64,000 nt of DNA from Chloroflexi bacterium OHK40. GTDB taxonomy: Bacteria; Chloroflexota; Chloroflexia; Chloroflexales; Chloroflexaceae. Below the pieces are notes generated by a model. The model ran no database searches. It was not told where the DNA came from and worked only from the letters and a program-made list of their open reading frames with translations. Within the stretch, counting starts at the first letter, position 1, and each line of letters opens with the position of its first letter. Of the stretch, positions 1 to 7,254 are shown piece by piece. Where the stretch lies: contig SFCB01000005.1 of the NCBI GenBank assembly GCA_004367505.1, positions 1 to 64,000 on the forward strand, given 5' to 3'. Position numbers and translations under genes: made by a program.

Positions 1-2
1 CC

Positions 3-56
3 TGCATCCTCAACCAGCTCGCCATCCGCTTCGAGGGCCGCTTCCCGCTCAGCTAA
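3..56 (+). CDS. C-terminal tail of an unrecognised protein (cut by window edge)
   Basis: The reading frame open from the left edge ends at a TAA at 54-56 and gives 17 residues ending in RFEGRFPLS. Only this tail is visible, so I cannot name the family. It converges with the small gene on the opposite strand that ends 28 bases further on. The frame is chosen because the short opposite-strand gene leaves no competing feature; the assignment as coding is therefore tentative. Confidence 0.35.
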   Translation, partial: CILNQLAIRFEGRFPLS

Positions 57-84
57 TTAGGGAAAAGGAGACCGTTTACACAAC

Positions 85-198
85 CTACTTGACAGACCCC
101 AGCTTCCACAGTTCTTCTTCAGTCGCTGTGTAGAATCTGCCGGGGCAGGATTCCATTCCCGGATAATCCCTACAGGCATAGGAGTAGATGGTTTTCAT
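85..198 (-). CDS. 37-residue DUF1059-like small protein, short at the C-terminus
   Basis: Reading leftward from an ATG at 198, the product begins MKTIYSYACRDYPGMESC and continues with a segment ending TATEEELWKLGSVK before a TAG. The CRD...C...TEEEL pattern matches what I recall of the small DUF1059 family (usually about 55-65 residues, function unknown), in which a helix and a conserved histidine segment follow TEEEL; that part is missing here. A GGGAG ribosome site stands about six bases before the ATG. A TATAAT-like box on the same strand lies at 338-343. It may be a naturally short member or a truncated remnant. Confidence 0.5.
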   Translation of the reverse strand: MKTIYSYACRDYPGMESCPGRFYTATEEELWKLGSVK

Positions 199-581
199 GG
201 CGCTCTCCCGTAGAACTCTCATGCTCCCTCATACCCTCATCCCGGCGTAACCCGTTTCCCCTGCGGGCAAGGCTTCGCGCGGGTATGCCCCGCCAACGAT
301 CCCTCGATATGGTGTTCGACAGCGTAATATATTACATATTATAGCACGCACCGCAAGTCTTCGGCGAGGGAGCGCCTCCGCAACCAGGGCTGATACAGTG
401 TCAACGCTCACACTCCCACTTGCGTGGGGGCCGGCACCATACGAGTATGCAGAATGCATCGTCACATCTTCGTAGCCAGACCAGCTAGTGGCTGGCCACC
501 CTGATCGTGCTGGGTAAAGACACCCCATCGGCATGTCTCAGCAGGATCTCCACCCAGCGCAATCACCGTGGTGACCCACTA

Positions 582-646
582 GCGCCCTCTCATGCTCCAG
601 CTCTCCACCGCTCTGTCTGGAGGTGTGAGAGCTGTAGAGAGGGCGC
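582..646. repeat. Nested inverted repeat (long hairpin)
   Basis: GCGCCCTCTC at 582-591 is perfectly complementary to GAGAGGGCGC at 637-646. Inside it AGCTCTC at 599-605 pairs with GAGAGCT at 627-633, so a two-stage stem of about 17 pairs is possible. There is no T-run, so a simple intrinsic terminator is not obvious. Confidence 0.6.
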
Positions 647-707
647 CGTGCGCTGTGGTGTGGCCACATCCATCTGGTCTGAGCGCTGCCGTGGCCACAG
701 CCGGAAT

Positions 708-755
708 CGCGACAGCCCCCACCCGGTGCGGAGTCCGGCAGTGAGGGCTGTCGCG
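708..755. repeat. 11-bp perfect inverted repeat
   Basis: CGCGACAGCCC at 708-718 is perfectly complementary to GGGCTGTCGCG at 745-755 with a 26-base loop. It lies 37 bases past the stop of the leftward V4R gene and could end or stabilise that transcript, though no T-run follows. Confidence 0.55.
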
Positions 756-791
756 GTAAGCTTCGGATCGCCGATCTGGTTTGACGTAGGC

Positions 792-1247
792 TTAGAGTGG
801 CTCGAGCACATAGACGCATTCTGGAGCGCCACAGGTGCAGCAGGCCGTCTCACGGCCGCGCAAGGCCCTGTCGGTCAGCGCCTGGATGGCTCCAACAAAG
901 ACGCCCAGCGTAAAGGCGCACAGCGGCTCGTTCGACGACTGACCCGCCGTGCAGGCGCTCTCGGTGATCCGCACCTCATACCCGCCGTTCGGGGTTGCCT
1001 TGATGCTCTGCACCAGGCAGAGCCGCGTGCCATCCACGCCCAGCGCGGAGTCGAGCAGCTTGTGGATTTTTGCGCAGTCGGTAGTGCTGCCCCGCAGCCC
1101 GAGTTGCTCGATGAGCTCGGTGCCACGCTTGCGCCCGGCAGCGACGACAGGCGTGCGATCGGCGATCTCCTCAGTCCCCTGGCGCAGATACTGGAAGCAG
1201 ATCAGGCTCATCATCGGGCCAAGGGTCGGGCGGGCTGGAGTGTTCAT
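792..1247 (-). CDS. V4R-domain protein (4-vinyl-reductase type), single domain
   Basis: The 151-residue product begins MNTPARPTLG. The start is fixed by an AAGGAG site five bases upstream. V4R domains are small-molecule-binding modules named after bacteriochlorophyll 4-vinyl reductase and are also found in regulators and stand-alone proteins. The C-terminal part fits that fold: a segment with F.LG.F.GA.QA followed by a cysteine cluster CCTCGAPEC near residues 136-144, the usual C...G.P.C signature before a final strand. No DNA-binding or kinase domain is attached, and no pigment gene is next to it. Ligand and role are unknown; it could be a sensor partner or an accessory protein of photosynthetic or hydrophobic-ligand metabolism. 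Confidence 0.65.
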   Translation of the reverse strand: MNTPARPTLGPMMSLICFQYLRQGTEEIADRTPVVAAGRKRGTELIEQLGLRGSTTDCAKIHKLLDSALGVDGTRLCLVQSIKATPNGGYEVRITESACTAGQSSNEPLCAFTLGVFVGAIQALTDRALRGRETACCTCGAPECVYVLEPL

Positions 1248-1817
1248 CAACGTCTCCTTGTGTGATGGTGGGATGCTCCTGGGCTCACTCAGGATGATGA
1301 AGTGCTGCGACGGGCGGTGTGGACGGCGAATTGCTGCTGTGCTGGCCCTCCCTGTTTCTTTGCCATCGGCACGTAGTACCCATCGGTTCGGGTATTGCCT
1401 GGAGTGTACTGGGGAGGTGTAACCACTGGAGCGCCGATGTGTCAGGCCGGAGCCACCTTCCGTCGCCTGTACGGGTGGGCTAAGCTGCGTGGGCGCCCGC
1501 GGCTGCCGGTGGCGGCGTGTGCCCCAAAGGCACACGCCTGTCACGCCCGCGCAGGCGGGCGTCCCGGGCAGGATGCCCGCATGCCTGCCCGGCGCAAGCG
1601 GGGGCCTGCCCCCGTGCACGCGGGGGGCTGGGTTCCCGCGCAAGCGGGAACGACACCCGGGCGCGCGTGGGTCACGCTCGCGCAGGCGGGCGTCCCGGGA
1701 GTGCTGCGGCGGTGAGGCCCCCGGCGGGCAGGGGTGCCGGATGGTTCTGCCTGTGCCCCAAAGGCACACGCCTGTCACGCCCGCGCAGGCGGGCGTCCCG
1801 GGAGTGCTGCGGCGAGC
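1248..1817. other. Gene-free spacer dominated by GC-rich repeats
   Basis: Between the divergently oriented start of the V4R gene and the end of the MscS gene there is no supported gene. The first 260 bases show no promoter I would defend. From 1518 to 1813 the DNA is a mosaic of GC-rich palindromes (separate entry) whose overlapping open frames are repeat artefacts. Confidence 0.6.
1518..1813. repeat. GC-rich palindromic repeat cluster with a 51-bp direct duplication
   Basis: A 51-base unit beginning TGTGCCCCAAAGG is repeated exactly at 1518-1568 and 1752-1802. Each unit contains ACGCCCGC-GCA-GGCGGGCGT-type arms that form a tight hairpin. A further copy of the hairpin and its tail (CGGGAGTGCTGCGG) lies at 1679-1711. 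The middle holds TTCCCGCGCAAGCGGGAA, another palindrome. The same style recurs at 33691-33925. This looks like a REP-type interspersed palindrome family. Confidence 0.75.
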
Positions 1818-2948
1818 CTAGGCACCATTCGATCGGCCCACCTCCGGGTTTGCGCTATCGCCCCCCGTTGCCTCGGCGAGGTGGGCGGAGAGAGGAGCCG
1901 TGTCGCCGCTGTACACCAGTTGGGCCGGGAGGGCCAGGCGCACCCCCGTGGCCGCGAGGTGCTCCAGCAGGCCGAGGTTGATCGCGTGCTGGATGTCCAT
2001 CGCGCGGTTGAAGTCGGGCGTGAGCACAAAGTAGACGACTTCAAACACCAGCCCGGAGTCGCTGAAGGCCCGGAGGTGGGCCCGGTCGAAGCGCACCTGC
2101 TCCTGACCTTCGATGATTTGCCGCACGGCTTCGGGCAAGGCCCGCAGGGCCTCCGGCGCGGTATCCTGCCGCACCACGAACGTGAAGAGCACCCGGCGCT
2201 CCTGGAGCCGGGCGAAGTTGCGAATGCGGCTCCCCAGCAGGTCGGCGTTAGAGAAGATCAGCTGCTCGCCGCTGAGGCTCCGCACGCGGGTAGTCTTCAG
2301 CCCGATCTCCTCCACCGTGCCCATCTCATCGCCGACCACGATGAAGTCGCCGAGCACGAAGGGCTTATCAAGGGCGATCGAGAGCGAGGCAAAGAGGTCC
2401 GCGAGGATATTCTGGGTGGCCAGGGCCACCGCCACGCCGCCGATGCCAAGACTCGCCACCAGGGCCGTCACCTCGATCCCCGGCAGGTTGTCGAGGATGA
2501 GCAGCACCACCAGCGAGTAGAGCAGCATCTGGGCGAGCACTGCCATGAGCCGGGCGGTGCCGGCGCCCGCCGCGTTGGTGGCGATGTTGCGCTCCTGGTA
2601 GCGCCGTGTCCAGCGTTCGATCAGCGCCCGCCCCCAGAGCCCCACCTGGACGAGGAAGAGGATCACCGCCGCCGAGCCCAGGGGCTGGCGGGCGGCGTCG
2701 GGAAGCTTGAGCACCAGCGTGCCGGCAAAGATCGCGAGCAGCACAACGATCACGGACGAGGTCGCCTCAGCCAGCACCACCGCGACATCGTCGAGGAAGG
2801 TGTCGGTGAGCATGGCCATCGGGCGCACGCGGTGAGAGACGATCCAGCGCCACAGCGCGACGCTGCCAAGCACGGTGGCCACGGTGAGTAGCGCGATCAT
2901 CCAGCGCGTCAGCGAGTTGCCGAAGATCATCAGCTCGGGGAAGGGCAT
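1818..2948 (-). CDS. MscS-family mechanosensitive ion channel
   Basis: The 376-residue product is a small-conductance mechanosensitive channel that opens under membrane tension to release solutes. Several hydrophobic helices occupy roughly residues 10-150. The pore helix at about 155-185 has the alternating small-residue pattern ASLGIGGVAVALATQNILAD typical of MscS TM3. The beta domain follows (FVLGDFIVVGDEMGTVEEI, then TTRVRS, then FSNADL). I chose the ATG at 2948 rather than one further upstream because it starts four bases after the stop of the hydrolase gene and has a GGAG site; the longer frame would overlap that gene. It is probably cotranscribed with the hydrolase. Confidence 0.88.
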   Translation of the reverse strand: MPFPELMIFGNSLTRWMIALLTVATVLGSVALWRWIVSHRVRPMAMLTDTFLDDVAVVLAEATSSVIVVLLAIFAGTLVLKLPDAARQPLGSAAVILFLVQVGLWGRALIERWTRRYQERNIATNAAGAGTARLMAVLAQMLLYSLVVLLILDNLPGIEVTALVASLGIGGVAVALATQNILADLFASLSIALDKPFVLGDFIVVGDEMGTVEEIGLKTTRVRSLSGEQLIFSNADLLGSRIRNFARLQERRVLFTFVVRQDTAPEALRALPEAVRQIIEGQEQVRFDRAHLRAFSDSGLVFEVVYFVLTPDFNRAMDIQHAINLGLLEHLAATGVRLALPAQLVYSGDTAPLSAHLAEATGGDSANPEVGRSNGA

Positions 2949-2952
2949 ACGC

Positions 2953-3738
2953 TCAACGCTCCTGCCAGTCGCCATCAATCTCGGCGAGGAAGGCGCGCAT
3001 GTGGGCCAGCAGGACCTCGGGCTGATCCACCTGGATGCTATGGCCGCTAGCTGGCACGATCACGGCACGCCCGGCGGGGATGCGCGCGGCCAGCCGCAAG
3101 AAGTCCTCTTGCAGGTTGTTCACCTCGCCGTCGCCATTCACCAGCATCACCGGGCAGCGCACCGCGGCGGCCTCGGTGTAGCAGATATTGCCGCCCGCCT
3201 GGTGGATCGCCAGGGCGGCGGCGACCCACCCGGCGATGAGCGGTTCGAGTTGCTCCTCGCCCTGGTCGGCGACGATCTCGGCCCGCCAGGCGGCCCGGGC
3301 CGGGCCCCAGGCCGAGGTTGGCAGCCAGGTGCGCGCCGAGGCCGCCATGGAGCTGGAGATGACCCCCGAGACCCCGATCGCCACCACGCCACGCACCAGA
3401 TCCGGGCGAGCGGCGGCGAGCAGAATGGCGCTCTCCGATCCGTCGCTGAAGCCGACGACAACCACGGGCCCGGGCTGGAGCGCGTCGAGCAGCGCCGCCA
3501 TATCGGCCGCGTCGCGCTGGTAGAAGTCGGGCGGGAAGCTCCGCGCGGGCGGCCGGCTGGCCCCGTAGCCCCGCAAGTCCGGCGCGAGCACTCGATAGTC
3601 GGCGCGGAGGGCGTCGATCAGCACACCGAGGTGGCTGCGCGCGGTGCCGGGGAAGCCGTGCAGGAGCAGCAGCGGTGGGCCGGCGCCCTCGTCGTGGTAG
3701 GCGATGGTGACGCCATCGCTGAGCGCCACGCGGTGCAT
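2953..3738 (-). CDS. Alpha/beta-hydrolase fold protein
   Basis: The 261-residue product has the complete alpha/beta hydrolase layout: oxyanion-loop segment LLLLHGFPG near residue 25, nucleophile elbow GFSDGS with Ser98, an acid candidate in VNGDGEVNN near residue 200, and the catalytic histidine in SGHSIQVDQP near 233. Substrate cannot be read from sequence; esterase, haloalkane- or epoxide-type hydrolases and haloperoxidase-like enzymes share this pattern. It lies just upstream of the MscS gene with a four-base gap, so the two probably form an operon. It is divergent from the Crp/Fnr gene, and a leftward TATAAT at 3773-3778 could be its promoter. Confidence 0.85.
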   Translation of the reverse strand: MHRVALSDGVTIAYHDEGAGPPLLLLHGFPGTARSHLGVLIDALRADYRVLAPDLRGYGASRPPARSFPPDFYQRDAADMAALLDALQPGPVVVVGFSDGSESAILLAAARPDLVRGVVAIGVSGVISSSMAASARTWLPTSAWGPARAAWRAEIVADQGEEQLEPLIAGWVAAALAIHQAGGNICYTEAAAVRCPVMLVNGDGEVNNLQEDFLRLAARIPAGRAVIVPASGHSIQVDQPEVLLAHMRAFLAEIDGDWQER

Positions 3739-3749
3739 GCGAATGCCCC

Positions 3750-3778
3750 TATAATACAGACTGATCCAGGCGCATTAT
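3750..3778. promoter_or_regulatory. Divergent -10 elements between hydrolase and Crp/Fnr genes
   Basis: A rightward TATAAT lies at 3750-3755 and a leftward TATAAT at 3773-3778, in the 70-base gap between two divergent genes. Neither has a good TTGACA partner. The leftward box is sensibly placed for the hydrolase gene; the rightward one would give a leader of about 45 bases for the regulator. Confidence 0.4.
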
Positions 3779-3808
3779 AGCCGAAGCGCCGCCACGAGAG
3801 CCCCGCCC

Positions 3809-4462
3809 ATGGTATCGATCGAAGACCTGCGCGCCTTTCCACTGCTCGCCACCCTCGACGCCGCCACCCTGGCCGATACCGCCCGCCGCGCGCAACGGTG
3901 CAGCTTTCGCCCCGGCCAGCAGATTATGCTCGAAGGGGAACAGGCGCCGGGCCTCTTCCTGGTGCTGCGGGGCCGGGTGCGGCTCTCGCGTACCGCCCCC
4001 GATGGCCGCGAGCAGGTGCTCGCGATGGTCGGCGCCGGTGAGCACTTCGATCCCGTGCCTCTCTTCGATGGTGGCCCCAACCCGACTACCGCCCGTGCCA
4101 TGAGTCCGGTCACCTGCTTGCTCCTCCCCCGCGCCGAGCTGCTCACGCTGATCAGACGCCACCCCGACCTGGCCCTGGCGGCCCTCAGCGCGATGGCTGG
4201 CCAGCTGCGCGAGCTGGTGAGCCTGGTGGAGGATCTCGCCTTTCGCTCGGTGCGGGCCCGCCTGGCCCGGCAGTTGCTCGCCGAGGCCGCCGGTGGCGCG
4301 GCCGAGCTCACCCACCAGGAGCTCGCTGAGCGCGCCGGGACGGTGCGCGAGATCGCCGGGCGCGCCCTCCGCCGCCTCGCTGAAGAGGGGCTGGTGCGTC
4401 TCGAGCGTGGCCGCGTGATCGTGCTCGATCCGGCCGGCCTCGCCCGCGTGGTCGAGGAGTAG
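3809..4462 (+). CDS. Crp/Fnr-family transcriptional regulator
   Basis: The 217-residue product has an N-terminal cyclic-nucleotide-binding-type beta barrel (about 1-120, with PGQQIMLEGEQAPGLFLVLRGRV) and a C-terminal winged helix (about 150-205, with ELTHQELAERAGTVREIAGRALRRL as recognition region). There are no cysteine clusters of the FNR type, so it is not an obvious iron-sulfur oxygen sensor. The barrel region lacks a clean cAMP-binding RXS motif that I can point to, so the ligand is open. It stands alone, divergent from the hydrolase gene and 118 bases ahead of the ferredoxin gene, which is a plausible but unproven target. Confidence 0.88.
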   Translation: MVSIEDLRAFPLLATLDAATLADTARRAQRCSFRPGQQIMLEGEQAPGLFLVLRGRVRLSRTAPDGREQVLAMVGAGEHFDPVPLFDGGPNPTTARAMSPVTCLLLPRAELLTLIRRHPDLALAALSAMAGQLRELVSLVEDLAFRSVRARLARQLLAEAAGGAAELTHQELAERAGTVREIAGRALRRLAEEGLVRLERGRVIVLDPAGLARVVEE

Positions 4463-4580
4463 CTCGCGGAATGGGACTTTAGTGGTAGACGCCGGGCCCC
4501 GCTGATAGTAATCTGGCCTCGAACCACCCTGCTAGCCCGTGGCGCGGCTGGTCGCCCGCCACGTGTGAGGAGACGGACAA

Positions 4581-4817
4581 GTGCCATACATTATCGCCGA
4601 GCCCTGCATTGGGACGAAGGACGCCTCGTGTGTGTCGGTTTGCCCGGTGGACTGCATCTACGAGGGTGAGGATCAGTACTACATCAACCCCGACGAGTGC
4701 ATCGACTGTGGCGCCTGTGAGCCTGAGTGCCCGGTTGAGGCGATCTTCGCCGACGACGCGGTGCCCGAGCAGTGGCTGAGCTATATCGAGAAGAATCGCA
4801 ACTTCTTCGGGGCCTGA
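4581..4817 (+). CDS. fdxA: 7Fe ferredoxin (3Fe-4S plus 4Fe-4S)
   Basis: The 78-residue protein carries cysteines at 9, 17, 21, 25 and 40, 43, 46, 50. The first cluster has the C-x7-C-x3-C-P-V-D-C spacing of Azotobacter-type 7Fe ferredoxins and the second is C-x2-C-x2-C-x3-C-P. By analogy Cys9, 17 and 50 would bind the 3Fe-4S cluster and Cys21, 40, 43, 46 the 4Fe-4S cluster. It is a soluble electron carrier. The start is a GTG at 4581 with GGAG nine bases before it. The tail [15 protein letters not shown] is typical. It is followed by an intrinsic terminator and is likely monocistronic. Confidence 0.92.
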   Translation: MPYIIAEPCIGTKDASCVSVCPVDCIYEGEDQYYINPDECIDCGACEPECPVEAIFADDAVPEQWLSYIEKNRNFFGA

Positions 4818-4857
4818 GGCTCGGACCAGGCCGGTCCACCGTGTGGCATCAGCAGGA

Positions 4858-4892
4858 GCGCCGCCGCGTTTGCTCGGAAAACGCGGCGGCGC
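4858..4892. terminator. Bidirectional intrinsic terminator
   Basis: GCGCCGCCGCGTT at 4858-4870 pairs perfectly with AACGCGGCGGCGC at 4880-4892 around a nine-base loop, followed by TTCTGTT. It separates the convergent ferredoxin and MobA-like genes. Confidence 0.85.
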
Positions 4893-4898
4893 TTCTGT

Positions 4899-5495
4899 TC
4901 ACCCCCCCGAGGCCTTGAGCCGTTCGTACACGTCGGGCGTGTCGACGTCCATCAGCACCGCCGGATCGTCCAGGTCGAGCCAGCGCACCTGGTTCGCGTA
5001 GCGATCGATCACGTCGCGGGCGCCGACATCGCCCTCCAGGGCGCGCAGTTCGGGAAAGAGCGCCGATGCCAGGAGCGCTGGGTTGCCACGGCGCCCGTTG
5101 TGACGCGGTACCACGGCCATGGGCTGCGGTGGCTCAGCGAAGGCTGTGATCAGCTGGTCGATCAGGCCCGGGCTCACCAGCGGCATGTCCACGAGCAACA
5201 CCATGGCGCCGGTGGCGGTGGCGGGTAGGGTGGCTAGCCCGCTGCGGAGCGAGGAGGCCTGCCCGGCTGCGTAGTCCACGTTCTCAACGGTCTGCACCGG
5301 GCCGTCGAGCCCCACCAGGGCCCCACGGGTCGCCGCAGCCTCCGCGCCGAGCACCACCACCAGGCCCGCGAGCCGGCTCGCCAGAGCCACCTCGGCCATG
5401 TGGCGTACCAGCGGCTTGCCCTGCCACTCCAGCAACTGTTTCGCCCGCCCCATGCGCGACGATCGCCCCGCCGCGAGTAGCACTCCGTAGATCAT
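4899..5495 (-). CDS. MobA/MocA-like molybdenum-cofactor nucleotidyltransferase
   Basis: The 198-residue product begins MIYGVLLAAGRSSRMGRAKQ, the signature G-loop of nucleotidyltransferases of the MobA/MocA/IspD fold; LLVDMPLVSPGL near residue 105 supplies the metal-binding aspartate and the end carries DVDTPDVYERL. The spacing and LLEWQGKPLVRH segment resemble molybdenum cofactor cytidylyltransferase (MocA) and YgfJ/PucB-type proteins linked to xanthine dehydrogenase maturation. An AGGAGG site sits directly before the ATG at 5495, so longer upstream starts are rejected. No molybdoenzyme gene is nearby, so the partner is unknown. Confidence 0.8.
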   Translation of the reverse strand: MIYGVLLAAGRSSRMGRAKQLLEWQGKPLVRHMAEVALASRLAGLVVVLGAEAAATRGALVGLDGPVQTVENVDYAAGQASSLRSGLATLPATATGAMVLLVDMPLVSPGLIDQLITAFAEPPQPMAVVPRHNGRRGNPALLASALFPELRALEGDVGARDVIDRYANQVRWLDLDDPAVLMDVDTPDVYERLKASGG

Positions 5496-5733
5496 CAGAC
5501 CTCCTGGTGTGGGTCGTATGTAGCTGCTGCGCACCTTGTCACGGATCCAGACAGAACCCCAGGGGGGCCGGCAGCCAACCACCATCCTGTTGGCCATGGT
5601 GATGTGGTTGGGCCACCTGTTCTGGTGCGGAGAGGTCAGCCGATGGGCGACGATCCGGCCTGGCCGGCTGCGCCACCGGTCTGCGCTCGGGAGGCTTGCG
5701 CGGTGCCGTGGGCTCCCGCTCTGCGCCCTGTGC
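5496..5733. other. Spacer between selA and the MobA-like gene
   Basis: These 238 bases were examined for a tRNA(Sec) gene or a selB start on either strand. I see no acceptor stem, T-loop or CCA end and no supported gene. The only clear signal is the AGGAGG ribosome site at the left edge that belongs to the MobA-like gene. Confidence 0.5.
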
Positions 5734-7122
5734 TCAATCGCGTCGCGTTGCGCCCTGGCGAGCGGCAAGCAGAATGCACTGTGCCAGGGTGGTGTCGTCC
5801 TCGGGTGCGATGGTGCGCAGATCGAAGCGCAGGCGCCCGTCGGTGATCCGTGCCACTACAGGTGGAGCCCCATCGCGCAGACTCGCGGCCAGGGCCTCGG
5901 CCCCGGGTGGGCCTGGCGCGAGCTCCACCCCCGCCGACGGCAAACTCTCGCCGGGTAGCGAGCCGCCACCAACGGCGCTCTGGCAGCCGGCCGGCGCTGC
6001 ATCCAGCCCTGCGGCACGCAGACTCGCGGCGAGGGACTCGGCCCTGGCCTGCAGGGCACTCAGTGGGGTGGCGATCATGCGCCACACCGGGATCTCGTCG
6101 AGGGCCCGGCCGAGCAGATAGCTGCGGAGGGTGGCCTCCAGGGCCGCGATGGTGGTCTTGTCAACCCGCAGGGCGCGGGCGAGAGGGTGGCGGCGCAGGC
6201 GCTCAACCAGCTCGCGGCGCCCGACGATCAGGCCGGCCTGTGGCCCGCCGAGCAGCTTATCGCCCGAGAAGGTGACCAGGTCGGCCCCGGCTGCGACGCT
6301 CTCCTGCACCAGTGGTTCGGGGGCGAGGCCGTAGGGCGCCGTGGGCAGCAACGATCCGCTGCCCAGGTCGTCGAGCACGGGCACGCCGTGGGCCCGGCCC
6401 ACGGCGGCCAGTTCGGCGAGGCTGGCCGTGTGGACGAAGCCCAACAGGCGGAAATTGCTGCTGTGGACCCGCATCAGCAGAGCGGTGCGCTCACCGCAGG
6501 CGGCGGCGTAGTCGTGGGCGTAGGTGCGGTTGGTGGTGCCCACCTCCACCAGTGTGGCACCGCTCTGGCGCAGCACATCCGGTATGCGGAAGCCGCCACC
6601 GATCTCGACGGCCTGGCCACGCGAGACGATCACCTCGCGACCGGCGGCCAGGGCGATCAGGGCCAGGTAGACGGCGGCGGCATTATTGTTAACGGCCATC
6701 GCGGCCTCGGCGCCGCTGAGCCGGGTGAGCAATGCTTCGAGGTGGGTATGGCGGCTGCCACGTTCGCCTTGGGCCAGATCGTACTCCAGGTTGGAGTAGC
6801 CGGCACCCACGCGGGCCATTGCCGCGAGCGCGCCAGCACTGAGCGGGGCGCGCCCGAGATTCGTCTGGATGATCACACCGCTAGCGTTGAGCACGGGCCG
6901 CAGGCTCGGGTCGAGCTCACGGGCCAGGCGCTGCTGAACGCGCGCCACGAGAGTGTCGAGGTCGGGCGGAGCGGGCGCGCCGGCGCGCAGCACGCTCCTG
7001 GCGGCCTCGAGCTCAGCCCTGGCGGCATCGCGCAGCAGGGCGTGGGGCGGGCCGGCGCCGAGAGCAGCGCGGGCCGCCTGGATGAGCCTGTCGGCGCTGG
7101 GAAGGTCGCGCGGGGTTGCCAT
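5734..7122 (-). CDS. selA: L-seryl-tRNA(Sec) selenium transferase
   Basis: SelA converts seryl-tRNA(Sec) to selenocysteyl-tRNA(Sec) using PLP and selenophosphate. The 462-residue product has the N-terminal LPSADRL segment, the NASGVIIQTNLGRAPLS region, GYSNLEYDLAQGERGSRH, and the PLP-lysine motif TFSGDKLLGGPQAG. Its length fits true SelA and not the shorter SelA-like ammonia lyases. I use the ATG at 7122. Neither selB, selD nor a tRNA(Sec) gene is visible nearby; the 238 bases after the gene were read on both strands without finding one. The gene stands between the MobA-like gene and a dispersed repeat. Confidence 0.87.
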   Translation of the reverse strand: MATPRDLPSADRLIQAARAALGAGPPHALLRDAARAELEAARSVLRAGAPAPPDLDTLVARVQQRLARELDPSLRPVLNASGVIIQTNLGRAPLSAGALAAMARVGAGYSNLEYDLAQGERGSRHTHLEALLTRLSGAEAAMAVNNNAAAVYLALIALAAGREVIVSRGQAVEIGGGFRIPDVLRQSGATLVEVGTTNRTYAHDYAAACGERTALLMRVHSSNFRLLGFVHTASLAELAAVGRAHGVPVLDDLGSGSLLPTAPYGLAPEPLVQESVAAGADLVTFSGDKLLGGPQAGLIVGRRELVERLRRHPLARALRVDKTTIAALEATLRSYLLGRALDEIPVWRMIATPLSALQARAESLAASLRAAGLDAAPAGCQSAVGGGSLPGESLPSAGVELAPGPPGAEALAASLRDGAPPVVARITDGRLRFDLRTIAPEDDTTLAQCILLAARQGATRRD

Positions 7123-7184
7123 AGGCGTGTCCTGGCTCGGTGGGGCGGTCCTGAAGCAAGAATCGCGCACCAGGAACGGGAGCA

Positions 7185-7254
7185 CCGCAAGCAGATGGCG
7201 TTCTGAGGCGCTTCAGCCCACCGTAGACGACTCAACCGTTCCGAATGATGGCTA
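7185..7254 (-). repeat. Dispersed repeat family A, copy 1 (supplies a stop codon)
   Basis: Read on the minus strand the unit begins TAGCCATCATTCGGAACGG and ends CTGCTTGCGG. The leading TAG is the stop codon of the nucleotidyltransferase-like gene. Related copies lie at 46961-47032, 59019-59088 and, in the other orientation, 36866-36937. Shared core: CGGAACGGTTG(A/C)G and GCGTCAGA. Confidence 0.75.

Larger units (their letters stand above)
199..791. other. Gene-free spacer with structured inverted repeats
   Basis: No convincing gene is seen in these 593 bases; frames open here lack ribosome sites and family resemblance. The stretch 325-345 is unusually AT-rich for this genome and contains a leftward TATAAT (338-343) that could serve the small gene ending at 85. 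Two strong inverted repeats at 582-646 and 708-755 are listed separately. The V4R gene runs toward this spacer from the right. Confidence 0.6.

Noticed and set aside
507-1265. A plus-strand 252-codon frame at the left end
   Set aside because: It is largely opposite the V4R gene and crosses two hairpins; composition and start context are not those of a gene.
1518-1813. Possible CRISPR array from the regular GC-rich repeats
   Set aside because: There are only two to three units with unequal spacing, palindromic cores, no unique spacers of constant length, and no cas genes.
2875-3780. Plus-strand frame opposite the MscS and hydrolase genes
   Set aside because: It is an antisense shadow; the minus-strand genes have complete motifs and ribosome sites.
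5496-5733. tRNA(Sec) next to selA
   Set aside because: Both strands were read for a long acceptor stem, T-loop and UCA anticodon; none fits.
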